Source: Xanthobacteraceae bacterium
Lineage (GTDB): Bacteria; Pseudomonadota; Alphaproteobacteria; Rhizobiales; Xanthobacteraceae
NCBI GenBank assembly: GCA_019454205.1
Contig: CP075369.1
Coordinates: 2,992,001 to 3,056,000 of the forward strand
Length of the DNA stretch: 64,000 nt
Direction: 5' to 3'
Shown: one piece after another, positions 61,978-64,000 of the stretch
Numbering within the stretch: position 1 is the first letter of the stretch
Layout: the number at the start of each line of letters is the position of its first letter
The notes under the pieces: generated by a model
Database searches by the model: none
What the model was told of the DNA's origin: nothing
Seen by the model: only the letters and a program-made list of their open reading frames with translations
Position numbers and translations under genes: made by a program

Positions 61978-62799
61978 TTAGCGGGTTTCGCCGTCTGAGG
62001 GAACGGCTTCGACGTGGGGCGATTCCGGACGTCCTGCCAAGGAGTTAGCGGTTAGCTGGCGGACGATGTTCTCAACCCGGCGGTTGAGCATCTTCCGGTC
62101 ATCGGTATGTGAAACCTCTAGTACTGGGCCGAAGCGGACTTCGACGTCGATCGCCCCCTCGCGTACCACGCGCATCAGATGCGGAATAAGATCCATGTCG
62201 CCGAACCATGCCGCGACCTCGCGGTGCTGGCGGCCCATCGGAATGCCGTGAAAGCGGCAATAGGCGATGGATACGGGTTGCAGATAGCTACGGCCCGCCT
62301 GCTCCATGGCATCGCGCAGGCTGCCCAGCAGCGCCGAACGGAACGGCAGCACGCGGTTGCCGTCGCTGGACGTGCCTTCGCCAAACAGGACGATCGGATC
62401 GCCGTCCGCGAGATGTGCCGCCATCGCGCGGTTCACGTCGCCGGTGGCGTGGCGGCGCGAGCGGTCGACGAAGATCGAGCGCTGCATCCGCGCCATGGTG
62501 CCGAACACCGGCCATTTCGCGATCTCGCTTTTCGCAACGAAGGAAAGCGGCGCGACCGAGCCGAGCACGACGATGTCGAGCCATGAGTTATGATTGGACA
62601 CGAACAGGAGCGGCCGCTCGGCTTTTGCCGGATCGCCATTCACCTTCACGCGCACGTCGAGCACGCGTAGCGCGAAACGGTGAAACCAGACCGGGATGTA
62701 GTGCATCGCGCGCAGCCGCAGCTTCAGCGCGACCCATTGTGCCGGCAGTACGACGGCAATCACGCTTCCCAGAACGGCGATACGGAACGCAGCGCGCAT
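61978..62799 (-). CDS. Lysophospholipid acyltransferase family protein (PlsC-like)
   Basis: A 273-residue membrane-associated acyltransferase. The catalytic NHX4D motif is FVSNHNSWLDIVVLG, followed by FVAKSEIAKWPVFG, the FVDRSRR segment and the substrate loop VLFGEGTSSDGN (FPEGT-type). The N-terminal helix is AFRIAVLGSVIAVVLPAQ. It may be a 1-acylglycerol-3-phosphate acyltransferase or, as with OlsA homologues, an ornithine-lipid enzyme; the position after fur does not decide. It begins eight bases after the fur stop. Confidence 0.9.
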   Translation of the reverse strand: MRAAFRIAVLGSVIAVVLPAQWVALKLRLRAMHYIPVWFHRFALRVLDVRVKVNGDPAKAERPLLFVSNHNSWLDIVVLGSVAPLSFVAKSEIAKWPVFGTMARMQRSIFVDRSRRHATGDVNRAMAAHLADGDPIVLFGEGTSSDGNRVLPFRSALLGSLRDAMEQAGRSYLQPVSIAYCRFHGIPMGRQHREVAAWFGDMDLIPHLMRVVREGAIDVEVRFGPVLEVSHTDDRKMLNRRVENIVRQLTANSLAGRPESPHVEAVPSDGETR

Positions 62800-62807
62800 G
62801 AGCCGGT

Positions 62808-63242
62808 CTAGCCGGAGCCTTCCCGCAGCTTCACGGCATAGAGTTCGAGCCGGTGGCCGACCAGTTTGAAGCCGTGACGGCGCGCGATTTCTTCCTGCAA
62901 GCGCTCGATTTCCTCGGAGCGGAATTCGATCACGGCGCCGCTGTTCACGTCGATCAGGTGATCGTGGTGCTCGTCCGGCATCTGTTCGTAGCGCGAGCGG
63001 CCTTCGCGAAAATCATGGCGCTCGATGATGCCGGCATCCTCGAACAGCTTCACGGTGCGGTAGACCGTTGAAATCGAAATCTTGTCGTCGATCGCGGACG
63101 CGCGGCGGTAAAGCTCCTCGACGTCGGGATGGTCCTGCGCTTCGCCGAGTACGCGCGCGATCACACGGCGCTGCTCGGTCATGCGCATGCCCTTGGCCGC
63201 GCAGGCCGCCTCGATTGCCGAGAGTTTCTTGTCGCTGTTCAC
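62808..63242 (-). CDS. fur: Fur-family regulator (Mur type)
   Basis: Metal-dependent repressor of about 144 residues. The DNA-binding part is RMTEQRRVIARVLGEAQDHPDVEELYRR with ISISTVYRTVKLFEDAGII, and the metal-sensing loop is DEHHDHLIDVNSGAVIEF. The CxxC structural zinc pair of E. coli Fur (LICLDCG) is replaced by LIDVNSG, as in the rhizobial manganese regulator Mur. I start it at GTG 63242 (VNSDKKLSAIEAACAAKG); GTG 63311, 23 codons earlier, is possible. In Rhizobiales the dominant iron regulators are RirA and Irr, so a manganese role is more likely than iron. It follows rimI on the same strand. Confidence 0.9.
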   Translation of the reverse strand: MNSDKKLSAIEAACAAKGMRMTEQRRVIARVLGEAQDHPDVEELYRRASAIDDKISISTVYRTVKLFEDAGIIERHDFREGRSRYEQMPDEHHDHLIDVNSGAVIEFRSEEIERLQEEIARRHGFKLVGHRLELYAVKLREGSG

Positions 63243-63324
63243 GATATTCTGGCTCGCTCCGTTTGATGCGGATTTTACGACGCGGGTATTGCGCCGTCCA
63301 TATTCCCGCACCGCCGCGGCGGTT

Positions 63325-63819
63325 TCATGCCGCGAGATCGCGGCGCAGAATCAGCGCGGAAGCGTTGCCTTCCGGCTTGCGGTAATAACCCTGGCGGCGT
63401 CCGACCTCGCGAAACCCGGCCCGGCCGTAAAGTTTCAGCGCCGCCGCGTTGCCTTCGTCCACTTCCAGAAACACATGCGTCACGCCGTATGCGGCGAGCC
63501 GCGAGAGATGCTTGTTCAGCAACGTGGTCGCCGTGCCGCGGCCGCGCTCGCCGGGCGCCAGCGCGACCAGCAGGATTTCCGCTTCCCCTTCCGTGCGATG
63601 CGACAGCACGAAGCCGACCACCGCGCCGCGTCCGCCGTCGAGCCGCGCGACATGGGCAAGCGCCGTCCGCTCCGAAAGCAGCCGTTCGAACTCGGCCTCG
63701 GTCCAGCCGTGGCGAAAGGAAATCCGGTGCAGCGCTGCGAGTGCGCTCGCGTCCGCGGGCCGCGCATCGACGATGGCCGGTTGCGCGCGGCGGAACAGCT
63801 GCGTGATGGCGCCGATCAT
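63325..63819 (-). CDS. rimI: Ribosomal protein S18-alanine N-acetyltransferase (RimI-like GNAT)
   Basis: A 164-residue GNAT acetyltransferase. The acetyl-CoA loop is VALAPGERGRGTATTLLNKHL and the C-terminal half ends VFLEVDEGNAAALKLYGRAGFREVGRRQGYY, the RimI signature. ATG 63819 overlaps the tsaB stop (ATGA), which fixes both. The tsaB-rimI pairing is common because TsaB and RimI are co-inherited with t6A synthesis. N-acetylation of S18 is the expected function by family. Confidence 0.93.
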   Translation of the reverse strand: MIGAITQLFRRAQPAIVDARPADASALAALHRISFRHGWTEAEFERLLSERTALAHVARLDGGRGAVVGFVLSHRTEGEAEILLVALAPGERGRGTATTLLNKHLSRLAAYGVTHVFLEVDEGNAAALKLYGRAGFREVGRRQGYYRKPEGNASALILRRDLAA

Positions 63820-64000
63820 TGCCGTTCGATTCGGTGCAAGTCCTGCGGCGTCACGTCCGGCGCGCGCAGGTAGAGCGGCTTCGCCGGCGAACGCACTGCG
63901 TCCGCTTCTGCGGCGAGGCGCGCGACCCATTCCACGTTCGGCGCGGCGCGCGTATCGACGGAAATCGGAAGATGCGGCGCGTTGCGCGGCCAGCGCTCGC
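63816..64000 (-). CDS. tsaB: tRNA t6A synthesis protein TsaB, 3' end only
   Basis: Only the last 60 residues or so are in the window; the frame is open to the right edge. The end EWVARLAAEADAV and PLYLRAPDVTPQDLHRIERQ matches the TsaB (YeaZ) C-terminus, where PLYLRAPD is a well-kept motif. TsaB is the scaffold of the TsaBDE t6A complex, whose TsaE part is encoded 50 kb away at 12.5-14.1 kb. The stop overlaps rimI. Confidence 0.85.
   Translation of the reverse strand, partial: ERWPRNAPHLPISVDTRAAPNVEWVARLAAEADAVRSPAKPLYLRAPDVTPQDLHRIERQ

Overview
The window is a contiguous, gene-dense stretch of chromosome from an alphaproteobacterium, most likely a Hyphomicrobiales (Rhizobiales) member near Bradyrhizobium, Rhodopseudomonas or Pseudolabrys. 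This rests on several family traits seen here: an Irr-type Fur protein with an N-terminal Cys-Pro heme motif, an AccD that has lost its zinc ribbon, a Fur/Mur protein without the CxxC site, a TsaE-sugar kinase fusion, the rpsT-dnaA-dnaN-recF-gyrB order, and an intergenic palindromic repeat of the 'CCTCATCCTGAGGA' type. The DNA is GC-rich throughout, and long antisense frames are therefore common and mostly meaningless. Both ends cut a gene: trpB on the left and tsaB on the right.

Layout. (1) 1-4.8 kb, plus strand: trpB, a small exported protein of unknown function wedged in by 4-nt overlaps, trpA, accD and folC, ending at a strong hairpin terminator. (2) 4.9-16.7 kb, minus strand: a DivL-like sensor kinase, TsaE-AmgK fusion, MurU-like nucleotidyltransferase, addB, addA and trxA, mostly translationally coupled. 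This couples cell-cycle signalling, cell-wall sugar salvage, t6A tRNA modification and double-strand break repair. (3) 16.8-22.5 kb, minus: ubiE, ubiB, coaBC, dut, an Rrf2 regulator and cysK. (4) 22.5-32.2 kb, plus: mutM, an enoyl-CoA hydratase, rpsT, then an unusually long (about 0.8 kb) leader before dnaA, followed by dnaN, recF and gyrB. (5) 32.3-43.7 kb, mixed: an MBL-fold protein, a MoeB/ThiF-like enzyme, a VOC protein, a 2-hydroxyacid dehydrogenase, an SH3-like protein, irr divergent from fabA-fabB-fabI, katA divergent from oxyR, a Crp/Fnr regulator and a tiny His/Tyr-rich exported protein. (6) 43.9-56.2 kb, minus: the transcription/translation block XRE regulator, metK, trmB, rimP, nusA, ylxR, infB, rbfA, truB, rpsO, pnp. 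(7) 56.3-64 kb, minus: tsaB, rimI, fur/mur, an acyltransferase, miaB, phoH, ybeY, a CorC-like protein and lnt.

I found no insertion sequence, prophage, CRISPR array, toxin-antitoxin or defence island, tRNA or rRNA. The window is essentially core genome. The points most worth a second look are regulatory or architectural: a rho-independent terminator for metK buried in the first codons of trmB; matched TGTAT-type palindromes at the XRE promoter and upstream of metK; a palindrome sitting on the gyrB -10 box; two perfect palindromes in the katA-oxyR gap; tandem repeats between dnaA and dnaN; palindromes and GANTC sites in the dnaA leader; and the exported unknown protein between trpB and trpA. 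Coordinates of start codons were chosen from overlaps, Shine-Dalgarno sequences and family N-termini; GTG or TTG starts are noted where used.
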